Part shown: in pieces, positions 18,725 through 26,453 of the stretch
Numbering within the stretch: position 1 is the stretch's first letter
How the letters are laid out: each line of letters begins with the position of its first letter
Origin: Microbacterium hydrothermale
Lineage (GTDB): Bacteria; Actinomycetota; Actinomycetes; Actinomycetales; Microbacteriaceae
Reading direction: 5' to 3'
DNA length: 64,000 bases
NCBI RefSeq assembly: GCF_004854025.1
Contig: NZ_STGM01000005.1
Location: 186,001 to 250,000, forward strand
The notes under the pieces: generated by a model
Told to the model about the DNA's origin: nothing
The model's database searches: none
What the model saw: the letters and a program-made list of their open reading frames with translations, nothing else
Program-made: the position numbers and the translations under genes

Positions 18725-19585
18725 TTACCCGACGACGATGCCCCGGCTCGGGTCACGATCCACTTTCACCGTGCGCGCACACGAATCGCCATTGAAGTCT
18801 CGCCACCTGACGGTGAAGCTCACGCCCAATTTTCTGCCGCGCAGACTCTTCGAACCAAGAAACGAGAGAGAGTTCTCGAACGGCCCGCGTGTCTGGGTCG
18901 GGCCGGAGAACACGAACTCGCTACTATCCGCTTCGACACTTACGTCAGTGATCGTGACTCCGGGTTGCATGTTACGTAGGAAGTAGATGTTGGCGCCCGG
19001 ACCCGGGTCATCAATACGCCACACCGGTTGCATTGGCGGAGCAGCGCGCTGGGCTGCGACCTCTGCCTCGACCTCCGCGCGTCCGGCCGCGCGTCCCTCT
19101 TCAAGAGCAGTGCTGCGAGTTGCGGCGATCTGATGTTCGTGTGCTCGCGCAGCGTCACGCATCTGACTCTCCGCGAGAGACCGCACGGCATCGATCTGAG
19201 ACTGTGCGTGTTTCCGAGCGGCAGCAGCCTCCGCATTGGAGTGAGCCCAGGCCTCCGCTGCCGCCTCCTGCAGCCTCTGAATGCGTTCCGGTACGAGCGT
19301 GCTATCCGCAAGCACGGGCGTCACGTCAAGGAGGTCGCAGACCTCCGTGAACCGCTTTTCGCTGGTAGCCGCCATTTCTCGAAGGTGTGCCATCTCCCGC
19401 TCGATCGCTGCTTGCCGTGTGCTGGTTGTCGGTCGTAACGTGAGTACCCATCGGACCCCGCGACCGATTGGCTTCCAGAACTTCTCGCGGACGTGTTTGT
19501 TAAAGATTGCAAGTACGCCGGTTCCGAGAACCGCCGCAACGGCACCGCCGACTATCGCGATCAGCCACTCTTCTGCAGAGTCCAT
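18725..19585 (-). CDS. Membrane-anchored coiled-coil protein of unknown function (286 aa)
   Basis: One N-terminal membrane helix (about residues 8-28), a basic stretch, then a long Ala/Glu/Arg-rich coiled coil (about 55-180). A compact C-terminal beta domain (about 190-286) contains WRIDDPGPGANIYFLRN and VSFTVRWRDFNG. No enzyme motif is visible. It lies downstream of two other minus-strand membrane-protein genes and could be the last gene of that unit, after a 43-bp gap. The C-terminal domain resembles ligand- or protein-binding beta sandwiches, which is only an impression. Confidence 0.65.
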   Translation of the reverse strand: MDSAEEWLIAIVGGAVAAVLGTGVLAIFNKHVREKFWKPIGRGVRWVLTLRPTTSTRQAAIEREMAHLREMAATSEKRFTEVCDLLDVTPVLADSTLVPERIQRLQEAAAEAWAHSNAEAAAARKHAQSQIDAVRSLAESQMRDAARAHEHQIAATRSTALEEGRAAGRAEVEAEVAAQRAAPPMQPVWRIDDPGPGANIYFLRNMQPGVTITDVSVEADSSEFVFSGPTQTRGPFENSLSFLGSKSLRGRKLGVSFTVRWRDFNGDSCARTVKVDRDPSRGIVVG

Positions 19586-19628
19586 GAAACGAGGATACGG
19601 GGCGCTTTCCAGTGACGCTTCGACGCGC

Positions 19629-20093
19629 TCAGGTCTTGATATTCAGGGCTTTGCGCATCTGTGCAATGAGGGGGCGAAGGGCACTTCCAACCTTGAACCA
19701 AGGTACAAGAGTGGTGCGGGATGCCTCCTCCCATTGCCTGGCCGCCTCGGCGAGACTCGCGGGCCCCAGCACTGCGATCGCGGCTAGCTCCTTAGGGACG
19801 CGGTCTCTGTACTCCATGCCTCTAGCTGCATCCGGAGCCAAAGCGCTCTCCAATCGTTCGACCTCTTCCTTCGATGCATGAGGAATGACGTCGTCGATCC
19901 GGCTTTGATGGTCTGCAACTGATGAGAGGATGATTTCGTATTCGGTCAGGAAGGCTACGAGCGGCACGTAGGCCTCTAGCCTCTTCTCTCGCAGCCACTT
20001 CGCGTGGTCGCGACGCGCTTGGATCGCCGCGCCGAGAAGCCCGCCGACCGCGGCAATCAAGCCGCCGACCATGACCGGAACGAGTGCCTCCAT
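19629..20093 (-). CDS. Small membrane-anchored helical protein (154 aa)
   Basis: An N-terminal glycine-rich membrane helix (VPVMVGGLIAAVGGLLGAA) is followed by a basic segment and a soluble helical region of about 120 residues. ATG 20093 is supported by a GGAGG ribosome-binding site about 10 nt upstream and lies 2 bp after the stop of the preceding gene, so the pair is translationally coupled. No family recognised. Confidence 0.65.
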   Translation of the reverse strand: MEALVPVMVGGLIAAVGGLLGAAIQARRDHAKWLREKRLEAYVPLVAFLTEYEIILSSVADHQSRIDDVIPHASKEEVERLESALAPDAARGMEYRDRVPKELAAIAVLGPASLAEAARQWEEASRTTLVPWFKVGSALRPLIAQMRKALNIKT

Positions 20094-20095
20094 GG

Positions 20096-20623
20096 TCAAC
20101 AGCCTCCAAATCTGGGGATCGGTTTGACGGCATTTGCGGTCCTGCGAACTGGTGAAAGTCGTCCTCTGTAGCTGATGGTCACCGTTGGCCGTTCTGCTCG
20201 TTCTCGGGGCGCACCGCGCGTTAGGCGGTCCCCCATAGGGAAAAATTCGTAAACGCCCAGGCTTATAGTGCGACGTATGCACGCTTCAGCCGGAAGGACG
20301 AGTATCTGAGCCTTGTCGTCGGGCGTAAATCTCGTCCAGCGTGCCCAATGCTTTGTGCCCGTGGCGTCCCGCACCCACGGTGCGCTCACCTGTACTCTGA
20401 CGTTTCTTGGAGTGGCATCGCCATCGTTAGAAACGAAGCACAGAATGGTCATGACTCCATGCTCGTTTTCCGTCGCAACGGTCTCCATCGCGACGTCGAA
20501 ATGAGGACGCGGTTGAAAACGGTGATTCTGAACTACGTTAATTCCCGAAGTGACGAGAGCAAGGACGGCGAGAGCGGCGGTGACCCAGTCCGCTGCCGTC
20601 ATCGTCGCAATAAAGTGATCCAC
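20096..20623 (-). CDS. Unknown protein with N-terminal membrane helix (175 aa)
   Basis: Starts with one membrane helix (about residues 10-32), followed by a beta-rich soluble domain (MTILCFVSNDGDATPRNVRVQV) that looks immunoglobulin-like, then a basic tail. The start may be GTG 20623 or ATG 20602; both precede the helix and neither has a strong ribosome-binding site. Stop TGA lies 2 bp before the next gene. The N-terminal helix plus extracellular- or cytosolic-sensing beta domain is shared in layout with the 18725-19585 product. Confidence 0.6.
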   Translation of the reverse strand: MDHFIATMTAADWVTAALAVLALVTSGINVVQNHRFQPRPHFDVAMETVATENEHGVMTILCFVSNDGDATPRNVRVQVSAPWVRDATGTKHWARWTRFTPDDKAQILVLPAEACIRRTISLGVYEFFPMGDRLTRGAPRERAERPTVTISYRGRLSPVRRTANAVKPIPRFGGC

Positions 20624-20766
20624 ACCGTGAGGCTAATCGGCACCTGGCCGTGCAGAACAGCCATGTTGAGGCGCGTCGAGCGCCAAGTGCCTCCTGCGGT
20701 GCCAAGCGCGGCTATCCCGAGCGGGCCAGGCGGAGCTATCGATGCTTTGGGGTGCGCCCAGCTACC

Positions 20767-21204
20767 TCAGTCATCGTGCATTGCAATCGAGTGGAGCCTG
20801 TCGGTCATGTACGGTTCCGCTTCATTGGCGTCCGAAAAGTCGTCACGCACGTGATCGTGACCGAAGTGGCGGCGAGCTTCCTCGTAGTACGGAGTTTGTA
20901 GGCGCCGGAAAAGGTCCACGAAGCTATTGAGCGCTACGGGGGAGGCTCTCGGGGGCTCAGAGGAGATTGGGCCGCCATCGAGCATGCTCAGCATCCATGT
21001 AGCCCCGTCAGGGCCGAGGAGCTCATCGAGCTGCATACTCTGAGTGGCTCGGTCAGTGTCGCAGTTCTTCCCCTTGTGGATGATTCGGAAGTCGGAGCGG
21101 GGGGTGTTCGTGCCCCACTTCCATACGACGAGAGCGTTCTTGGGCTCCTCGATACGCAGGCCACATGAATCACAAAACCAACTCGACAGCGGCGTCATGC
21201 CCAC
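20767..21204 (-). CDS. Unknown zinc-ribbon-like protein (145 aa)
   Basis: The N-terminus contains a single CxxC (WFCDSCG), followed by VVWKWG and FRIIHKGKNCD, giving a third cysteine and a possible metal site. A conserved-looking helical C-terminal half follows (LFRRLQTPYYEEARRHFGHD). I recall similar uncharacterised proteins in actinobacterial accessory regions but no function. Start may be GTG 21204 or ATG 21198. Oriented like the three membrane-protein genes downstream, 143 bp upstream of them, possibly the first gene of the same unit. Confidence 0.6.
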   Translation of the reverse strand: MGMTPLSSWFCDSCGLRIEEPKNALVVWKWGTNTPRSDFRIIHKGKNCDTDRATQSMQLDELLGPDGATWMLSMLDGGPISSEPPRASPVALNSFVDLFRRLQTPYYEEARRHFGHDHVRDDFSDANEAEPYMTDRLHSIAMHDD

Positions 21205-21348
21205 AGCGTAGCGCCACCCGGCGCATGGCGAACCCTACGGCTCGTCAGTGTGCTCACGAGATTGCCCGTTGCCGGACGCGCGAATCCAATCGAGGAGCCG
21301 CTTGGTCTCCCACGACGGGTTCGAAAGCCATTGCGTAGCCTCCGCAAC

Positions 21349-21393
21349 GAGAGAACGCGGGCCCCGCAGGGGTCCGCCTTCTCTCGTTATGAC
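21349..21393. terminator. Hairpin near the right edge of the island
   Basis: GAGAGAACGCGGGCCCC and GGGGTCCGCCTTCTCTC form a long stem with a few mismatches around GCA. AAC precedes and GTT follows, extending the pairing. On the minus strand it directly follows a tRNA-3'-end-like fragment at 21400-21418, the arrangement expected of a tRNA terminator. Confidence 0.6.
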
Positions 21394-21399
21394 CGGTCG

Positions 21400-21418
21400 A
21401 GCGGGAGTCGAACGGAGT
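21400..21418 (-). other. tRNA 3'-end-like fragment (possible attachment-site remnant)
   Basis: The minus strand reads GTTCGACTCCCGCTCGACC then G: a T-loop (TTCGACT), a 3' T-stem (CCCGC) and an acceptor 3' strand. The complementary 5' T-stem and the rest of a tRNA are not present further upstream. It does not duplicate the tRNA-Ser(UGA) end. It could be a chance match. Confidence 0.3.
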
Positions 21419-21480
21419 TGGGCCCACGCCGCCGGAGGCTCCGCGCGTCAGCGATGATCGCGTCGTCTTCTGAGACTCGC

Positions 21481-21585
21481 TCAGTCGCGATTGCGGCGGG
21501 CCGCGGCGATGCCCATGAGACTCGTCACGATGAAGAGGGTGATGAGGCCCGTGATCATCACGGGGACCTCGAGAGCTTCGTCCAC
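21481..21585 (-). CDS. Single-helix membrane microprotein (34 aa)
   Basis: GTG 21585 opens a 34-codon frame reading VDEALEVPVMITGLITLFIV and then TSLMGIAAARRNRD, ending TGA at 21481-21483. A GGAGG ribosome-binding site lies about 8 nt upstream. An acidic N-terminus, one membrane helix of about 20 residues and a basic tail give a positive-inside orientation. GC-rich codons resemble the core genes rather than the island. Function unknown. Confidence 0.5.
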   Translation of the reverse strand: MDEALEVPVMITGLITLFIVTSLMGIAAARRNRD

Positions 21586-21778
21586 GCGCCCCGCCTCCCC
21601 TCGCCGTCGCACACTACCGGCCCCCGGCAACGCGCGGGTGTCGGCCGGATGAACGGCTGAAACGCCCGGCCCTCACGGCATTCACAGCCGCGGATCCCTA
21701 GTATTGCTGCGACTTCGGACTGCCGCGCCGGAGTCGACGTGCTGCCGGGCCGGTGGCATCCGTCGTGAAAGGACCCGA

Positions 21779-23068
21779 GTGAGCAAGACGAACACCCCGC
21801 GCGGTCAGAGGACCGTCGCGCGCCACGGGCGGCTGCGGTCACCCGGCCCGCTCGGCCAGCTGTTCCGCGGACTCGCGATCGCGCTCGCCGTGCTCCTCGT
21901 CTCGGGTGGGACGGTGCTGGCCTACGCCGCGATCGACCTGACCCGCAGCTTCACGGCCGACGCCGTCGAACTGAAGAACCAGCCGGCCGTTCCGCCGGAC
22001 CTCGGGGAGCTCAAGGGCGGCGTGAACATGCTGCTCATCGGCACCGACGAGTGCGAGCCCGACTTCGCCCAGCTGTTCGGCGACCGGTGCACCGGGGCCG
22101 ACTCCGAGGGCAGCCTCAACGACGTCAACATGCTCGTGCACATCTCCGACGCGCCGCGCCGTGTGACCGTGATCTCGTTCCCGCGCGATCTCATGGTTCC
22201 CATCCCGTCGTGCACCGACAAAGACGGCGTCGAGCACTCCGCGATGAGCAAGCAGCAGATCAACAGCGCGTTCTCGTACGGCGGTCTCTCCTGCGTGGTC
22301 GAGACCATCTCCGACCTCAGCGGGCTCGAGATCCCCTTCGCCGCGAAGGTGAGCTTCGGCGGCGTCATCAACATCACAGATGCCGTCGGCGGCGTCGACG
22401 TCTGCATCGCCAACGGCATCAAAGACCCGTACACCGGGATCGACTGGCCCGCCGGCATGCGCACCGTCGTCGGTCTCGACGCGCTGCAGTTCCTGCGCAC
22501 GCGCCACGGCGTCGGCGACGGTGGCGACCTCGGTCGCATCTCCAACCAGCAGCAGTACATGTCGCGACTGGCGAACAAGCTGAAGAGCCAGGAGGTGCTG
22601 TCGAACCCGGCGACGCTGTACAAGCTGGCCTCGACCGCGCTGCGCAACGTCGACCCCTCGACCTCGCTGACCAACCCGCTGACGCTCGTGCAGATCGCCT
22701 CCGCGGTGAAGGACGTCCCCTTCAGCGAGATCGTCTTCATCCAGTACCCGACCTACACCGACCCGTCCGACCCGAACCGCGTCGTCCCCGACCGCACCGA
22801 CGCCGACACCCTGTGGGCCGCGCTCGCCGCGAACCAGCCGCTGCAGCTGTCGGGCAACCTGAGCGACGGCAACGGCGTGATTGCCGACGCCAACGCCACC
22901 CCGGCTCCGGTCGACACCGCCACCCCCGCCCCGACCGACGCCCCGACCGCGGGCGCCGACGCCACCGCGAGCCCTGCGCCGACGTCCGACGCGGTCGTTC
23001 TGCCCGAGGGCATCGCGGGGCAGACCGCCGCACAGGCGACCTGCTCGAACGGCAACGTGCGTCAGTGA
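21779..23068 (+). CDS. LytR-CpsA-Psr (LCP) family cell-wall ligase
   Basis: LCP proteins attach polyprenyl-linked glycopolymers to peptidoglycan on the outer face of the membrane. After a short basic cytoplasmic end comes one membrane helix (about residues 30-52). The LCP domain follows, with NMLLIGTDE, the lipid-binding arginine region around ISFPRDLMVPIP, KQQINSAFSYGG and the late FLRTRHGVGDGGDLGRI motif. The last about 65 residues form a Pro/Ala/Thr-rich tail. Start GTG 21779 is preceded by GAAAGGA; the frame upstream is open but leaderless. About 429 residues, normal length. A GGCATCC/GGATGCC hairpin terminates it. Confidence 0.93.
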   Translation: MSKTNTPRGQRTVARHGRLRSPGPLGQLFRGLAIALAVLLVSGGTVLAYAAIDLTRSFTADAVELKNQPAVPPDLGELKGGVNMLLIGTDECEPDFAQLFGDRCTGADSEGSLNDVNMLVHISDAPRRVTVISFPRDLMVPIPSCTDKDGVEHSAMSKQQINSAFSYGGLSCVVETISDLSGLEIPFAAKVSFGGVINITDAVGGVDVCIANGIKDPYTGIDWPAGMRTVVGLDALQFLRTRHGVGDGGDLGRISNQQQYMSRLANKLKSQEVLSNPATLYKLASTALRNVDPSTSLTNPLTLVQIASAVKDVPFSEIVFIQYPTYTDPSDPNRVVPDRTDADTLWAALAANQPLQLSGNLSDGNGVIADANATPAPVDTATPAPTDAPTAGADATASPAPTSDAVVLPEGIAGQTAAQATCSNGNVRQ

Positions 23069-23081
23069 CGCGCGGCTGCGA

Positions 23082-23112
23082 CACCCGGCATCCGGACTTC
23101 GGTTTCGGATGC
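23082..23112 (+). terminator. Terminator of the LCP gene
   Basis: ACCCGGCATCCG and CGGATGCCGGGT form an exact 12-bp hairpin around an 11-nt loop, just after the LCP stop codon. Confidence 0.75.
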
Positions 23113-23168
23113 CGGGTGGCATCCGGTTAGTATGGACCGGTGTGCTCGTGCCGCAAGCTCGGGCACCT

Positions 23169-23257
23169 GGAGACGTCGCATAGTCAGGCCTAGTGCACCA
23201 CCCTGCTAAGGTGGAGTCCCCGTAAGGGGACCGAGGGTTCAAATCCCTCCGTCTCCG
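23169..23257 (+). tRNA. tRNA-Ser (anticodon GCU)
   Basis: Acceptor arms GGAGACG (23169-23175) and CGTCTCC (23250-23256) pair fully. The anticodon stem-loop is CCACC-CTGCTAA-GGTGG, giving GCT. Long variable arm GTCCCCGTAAGGGGAC; T-arm GAGGGTTCAAATCCCTC. Discriminator G; CCA is not encoded (GCAG follows). Confidence 0.95.
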
Positions 23258-23261
23258 CAGA

Positions 23262-23288
23262 AGAAGCCCCGGTTCGCCGGGGCTTTTC
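23262..23288. terminator. Terminator after tRNA-Ser(GCU)
   Basis: AAGCCCCGG-TTCG-CCGGGGCTT followed by TTCT: a stable UUCG-type tetraloop hairpin with U-tract, shared with the convergent DUF2510 gene. Confidence 0.9.
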
Positions 23289-23300
23289 TGGTTCCGGGTA

Positions 23301-23690
23301 TCACCCCTGGCGCTCGAACACCATCGTGGCCTGAATACGATCGCCGCCCCCGAAGCCGGTGCTGCCCGACGAGGCGGTGGTGATCGTGTGCAGGCGGTAG
23401 CCGAGGGTGGCCTGCCGATTGATCACGTTCTCGAGCTCCGTGAGGTTGCCCGAACCGGTTCCGAAGAACTTCTCCTTCCGCACGACCTGGAGGACGACAT
23501 AGTTCCAGCCGTTCTGAGCGGGACGGGGTTGCGCCCCGGCGACCGCGTCGGCTTGAGCTCGCGCGACCATGTCGGCGATGCCCGGCTGCGGCGCCGTCGG
23601 TTCCTGGAATCGGTCGGTCCACTGCGCGCCGTCCCACCAGCGCATCCGTCCCGACCCGTCGTCGTACCAGCCCGGCTCCGCAGCTGCCAT
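23301..23690 (-). CDS. DUF2510/DUF4177 two-domain small protein
   Basis: Residues about 5-30 form a DUF2510 motif with the characteristic tryptophans (GWYDDGSGRMRWWDGAQWTD). A linker follows, then a DUF4177-like domain (about 60-129) from NYVVLQVVRKEKFFGTGSG to LGYRLHTITTASS and a final strand. Both are small beta domains of unknown function; DUF2510 is common at the N-terminus of actinobacterial membrane or envelope proteins. No membrane helix here, so probably cytoplasmic. 129 residues, ATG start. Confidence 0.85.
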   Translation of the reverse strand: MAAAEPGWYDDGSGRMRWWDGAQWTDRFQEPTAPQPGIADMVARAQADAVAGAQPRPAQNGWNYVVLQVVRKEKFFGTGSGNLTELENVINRQATLGYRLHTITTASSGSTGFGGGDRIQATMVFERQG

Positions 23691-23789
23691 CGTCCACCCC
23701 TCACGTCCGCAGTCTCGCGCACGGTCGGCGCGACGCTCTCGGGCGAGTATGGCCGCGCCCTGAGCGCGGACGCAATCACCCGCAGCGCG

Positions 23790-24050
23790 TCACCCGCGCC
23801 GCAGCTCCAGCGCGCTCAGCCCCGGCATCCCCATCCACGAGCGCCCGTCCGGGGCGTCGACGAGGGTGAGCAGGACCGCGTCGCACGATCGGCATCGCAC
23901 GACGGCGCCCATTGCGGAGATGTAGACCGCGGCGGTCGCGAGGAGCCCCCGCATGCCGCAGTGCGTGCAACGCACCTCGGAGGCCGTGGCATCCCACCCC
24001 ATGAGGTCGGCGAATCGGCCGGCGAGGGCATTGCCGTCGAGACGTGTCAT
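23790..24050 (-). CDS. DUF6510-family zinc-ribbon protein
   Basis: An 86-residue protein with two CxxC pairs (CTHCG and CRSCD), predicted to hold a structural zinc or another metal. Such proteins recur in actinobacteria directly beside the two upstream genes here, a ferredoxin-reductase-like flavoprotein and a sulfite-oxidase-like molybdoprotein. ATG 24050 overlaps the reductase stop (ATGA), so the three genes are translationally coupled. Function unknown; a role in assembly or electron transfer of that pair is an inference from the neighbourhood. Confidence 0.8.
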   Translation of the reverse strand: MTRLDGNALAGRFADLMGWDATASEVRCTHCGMRGLLATAAVYISAMGAVVRCRSCDAVLLTLVDAPDGRSWMGMPGLSALELRRG

Positions 24051-24787
24051 CACGAACCCCCGAATCTCTCGGTGCGCACCCGGCCGGGTGCGTGCCCCTC
24101 CTCGACCAGCCATCCCGCGACCGCCTCGACGAAGGGGGTGGGGCCGCACACGAAGAGGCGCGGAGAGGCGGTGGCGGAGGGAACGGCCGTGCGCAGCCGC
24201 TCGGCGGTCAGGCGCCCGGGGGGAGTCGTCGATCCCGCCGGTGCGCGTCGCGTGTAGACGACCTGCAGGTCGAAACGGTCGTCGCTCTCGGCGAGAGCCT
24301 CCATCTCGGCGCGGAAGAACATGTCGTCCGGCGAGCGCACCGAGTACAGCAGCCGGAACGGGGCCGGATCGTCGCTCTCGGCGTGCGCGGACGCCATGGC
24401 GTACAGGGGCACCACTCCCGACCCGCCGGCGATCAGGTGCACCGGGGCCGGGTCGCCGGAGGGGGTCCAGACGAAGTAGGCGCCGAGAGGCCCGTGCACC
24501 TCGATCCGGTCGCCCTCGCGGAGCTCCCGCACGAGGAACGGCGACACCTCGCCGTCGGGGACCTCGTCGACCGCGAGCGTGAGACGCGTGCCCTCGCCCG
24601 ACGACGCGAGCGAGTACGACCGGCTCGCCTGGTAGCCGTCCGCAGCGGTGAGCCGCACGTCGACGTGCGAGCCGGCGTCGTTGCCCGGCCAGGTCGGCGC
24701 CTCGAGCGTGATGCGGCGCGCGGTCGAGGTCTCGGGGCGCGTCTCGACGACGGTCGCGACGTGCCAGGATGCCGCCCGCCGACTCAC
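24050..24787 (-). CDS. FAD-binding oxidoreductase (ferredoxin-NADP reductase-like)
   Basis: A 245-residue flavoprotein. An N-terminal FAD-binding barrel carries the RSYSLASS flavin motif (about residue 56), and an NAD(P)-binding domain carries LIAGGSGVVPLYAM (about 140) and a C-terminal CGPTPFVEA. There is no iron-sulfur domain, so it would pass electrons to or from a separate partner. GTG start overlaps the stop of the upstream sulfite-oxidase-like gene by four bases. The tight coupling suggests it is the redox partner of that molybdoenzyme. Confidence 0.9.
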   Translation of the reverse strand: MSRRAASWHVATVVETRPETSTARRITLEAPTWPGNDAGSHVDVRLTAADGYQASRSYSLASSGEGTRLTLAVDEVPDGEVSPFLVRELREGDRIEVHGPLGAYFVWTPSGDPAPVHLIAGGSGVVPLYAMASAHAESDDPAPFRLLYSVRSPDDMFFRAEMEALAESDDRFDLQVVYTRRAPAGSTTPPGRLTAERLRTAVPSATASPRLFVCGPTPFVEAVAGWLVEEGHAPGRVRTERFGGS

Positions 24788-25374
24788 CCGTATCGTTCCT
24801 CACGCCACGGGTCGCCGTGCAGGTGATAGCCGTTCTGCTCCCAGAACCCGGGCTTGTCGGCCGGCATCGTGATGAGCCCCTGCACCCATTTGGCGCTCTT
24901 CCAGAAGTACAGGTGCGGTACGAGAAGGCGAGCGGGCCCGCCGTGCTCCGGGGTGAGCGGGGCGCCGTCCGCCTCGAAGGCGATCCAACTCCTGCCCCCG
25001 AGCAGGTCGTCGAGGGCGAGGTTGGTCGTGTATCCGCCGAAGGAGTGCACCATCACGTAGCGGTGGCTCGTCTCGACCTCGGCGAATACGCGATCGAGCG
25101 AGACGCCGCGCCAGGGCATGTCGAGCTTGGTCCAGTGGGTCACGCAGTGGATGTCGACCGTGACGTCCTCCATGCCCAGGGCCTGGAACTCCTCGAGATT
25201 CCAGCGGTGCACACCGTTCTCGGTGCCGATCGCGAACTCCCAGTCGGCGGTCGCGACCGACGGGGTGGGGCCCGCCGACAGCACCGGCCAATCCGACACG
25301 AGTGTCTGTCCAGGGGGTAGTCGCGGGTCGCGCTCGCGCCGTCGACCGCCGAAACCCCGCGTGATGAAGGACAT
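24784..25374 (-). CDS. Sulfite-oxidase-like molybdopterin oxidoreductase
   Basis: A 196-residue protein of the sulfite oxidase/YedY-type molybdopterin fold, single-domain and without heme or dimerisation domain. The molybdenum-ligand cysteine is expected in DIHCVTHWTKLDMPWRGV (about residue 75). Other family features are HSFGGYTTNL and the C-terminal GYHLHGDPW. No Tat signal is obvious at the N-terminus, so it is probably cytoplasmic. The natural substrate is unknown. First gene of a three-gene coupled operon with a flavin reductase and a DUF6510 protein. Confidence 0.9.
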   Translation of the reverse strand: MSFITRGFGGRRRERDPRLPPGQTLVSDWPVLSAGPTPSVATADWEFAIGTENGVHRWNLEEFQALGMEDVTVDIHCVTHWTKLDMPWRGVSLDRVFAEVETSHRYVMVHSFGGYTTNLALDDLLGGRSWIAFEADGAPLTPEHGGPARLLVPHLYFWKSAKWVQGLITMPADKPGFWEQNGYHLHGDPWREERYG

Positions 25375-25536
25375 GCGCTCTCCCTGTCGATGCCGTGAGC
25401 CTCACCCTAGCCAGGCCCGACGCGCATCGACAGGGGAGAGCGCCTCGGCGCCAGCCGCCACGACGTGTCGGGGGCACCCGCTAGTGTCGTCCCGCGGCGT
25501 GCACGCGTCGCATCCTCACCCCCGGGAGATACGCAC

Positions 25537-26433
25537 ATGTCGGTCGGTCTGCTCGCCGTCGTCGATGACATCCTCAGCGCCGCCATGCGCGCGAGTGCCA
25601 AGACCGCGGGCGTCGTCATCGACGACGCGGCCGTGACCCCGCAGTACGTGCAGGGGCTTTCTCCCGCGCGCGAGCTGCCCGTGGTGTGGAAGATCGCGCT
25701 CGGCAGCATCATCAACAAGTACGTGATCATCATCCCGATCGCGCTGCTGCTCACCGCGTTCGCGCCGTGGGTGCTGCCCTACCTGCTCATCATCGGCGGC
25801 TGCTTCCTCTGCTTCGAGGGGGCTGAGAAGGTGCTCGAGTGGTTCGGCGTGGGGCATGGCGAGCACGACGCGGACCAACCGCGCGACGAGAAGAAGCTCG
25901 TGCTCGGAGCGGTGCGCACCGACCTGATCCTCAGCACCGAGATCATGCTGATCGCCCTGTCGAGCCTCGACCCCGGGCTGGACATCTGGATGACGCTCGC
26001 CGCTCTCCTGGTCATCGGTCTCGCGATGACGCTCGTCGTCTACGGGGCCGTCGCCCTCCTCGTGAAGGTCGACGACATCGGCCTGCGGTTCATGAAGAGC
26101 CCCTCGCGCGGCGTTCGGCGCTTCGGGGTGCGGGTCGTGGCATCCATGCCCGCGGTGTTCCGCGTGATCAGCGTCATCGGGACGGTCGCGATGCTGTGGG
26201 TCGGTGGGCACCTCGTGCTCCAGAACCTCGAGGAGACGTTCTGGGCCGGACCCTACGAGCTCGTCCACCTGGTCACGCACGCGATCGAGGCGGCGGGGCC
26301 GGTGATCGTGTGGATCGTGGAGACGGCCATGTCGGCGGTCTTCGGTCTCGTGCTCGGCCTGGTCATCGTCGGGCTGATCACGGGGATCACTCGCCTCGTG
26401 AAGCGCGACGTCCCCGCCGACGCCGGGCACTGA
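25537..26433 (+). CDS. DUF808-family membrane protein
   Basis: A 298-residue polytopic membrane protein. The soluble opening VGLLAVVDDILSAAMRASAKTAGVV is the DUF808 (YedI-like) signature in shape, followed by at least six hydrophobic helices and a central acidic loop (GHGEHDADQPRDEKK). ATG 25537 follows GGGAGAT; an in-frame upstream ATG at 25465 lacks a ribosome-binding site. Function unknown. A single gene between the molybdoenzyme operon and a convergent hydrolase. Confidence 0.9.
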   Translation: MSVGLLAVVDDILSAAMRASAKTAGVVIDDAAVTPQYVQGLSPARELPVVWKIALGSIINKYVIIIPIALLLTAFAPWVLPYLLIIGGCFLCFEGAEKVLEWFGVGHGEHDADQPRDEKKLVLGAVRTDLILSTEIMLIALSSLDPGLDIWMTLAALLVIGLAMTLVVYGAVALLVKVDDIGLRFMKSPSRGVRRFGVRVVASMPAVFRVISVIGTVAMLWVGGHLVLQNLEETFWAGPYELVHLVTHAIEAAGPVIVWIVETAMSAVFGLVLGLVIVGLITGITRLVKRDVPADAGH

Positions 26434-26453
26434 CGCGCCGACCCGCGCCGACG

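Noticed and set aside
15168..21480. Direct repeat of the tRNA-Ser(UGA) 3' end as the island's right attachment site
   Set aside because: I looked for a second copy of GGGTTCGAATCCCACACCC and found only the 9-base GGGTTCGAA near 21310, too short to call.
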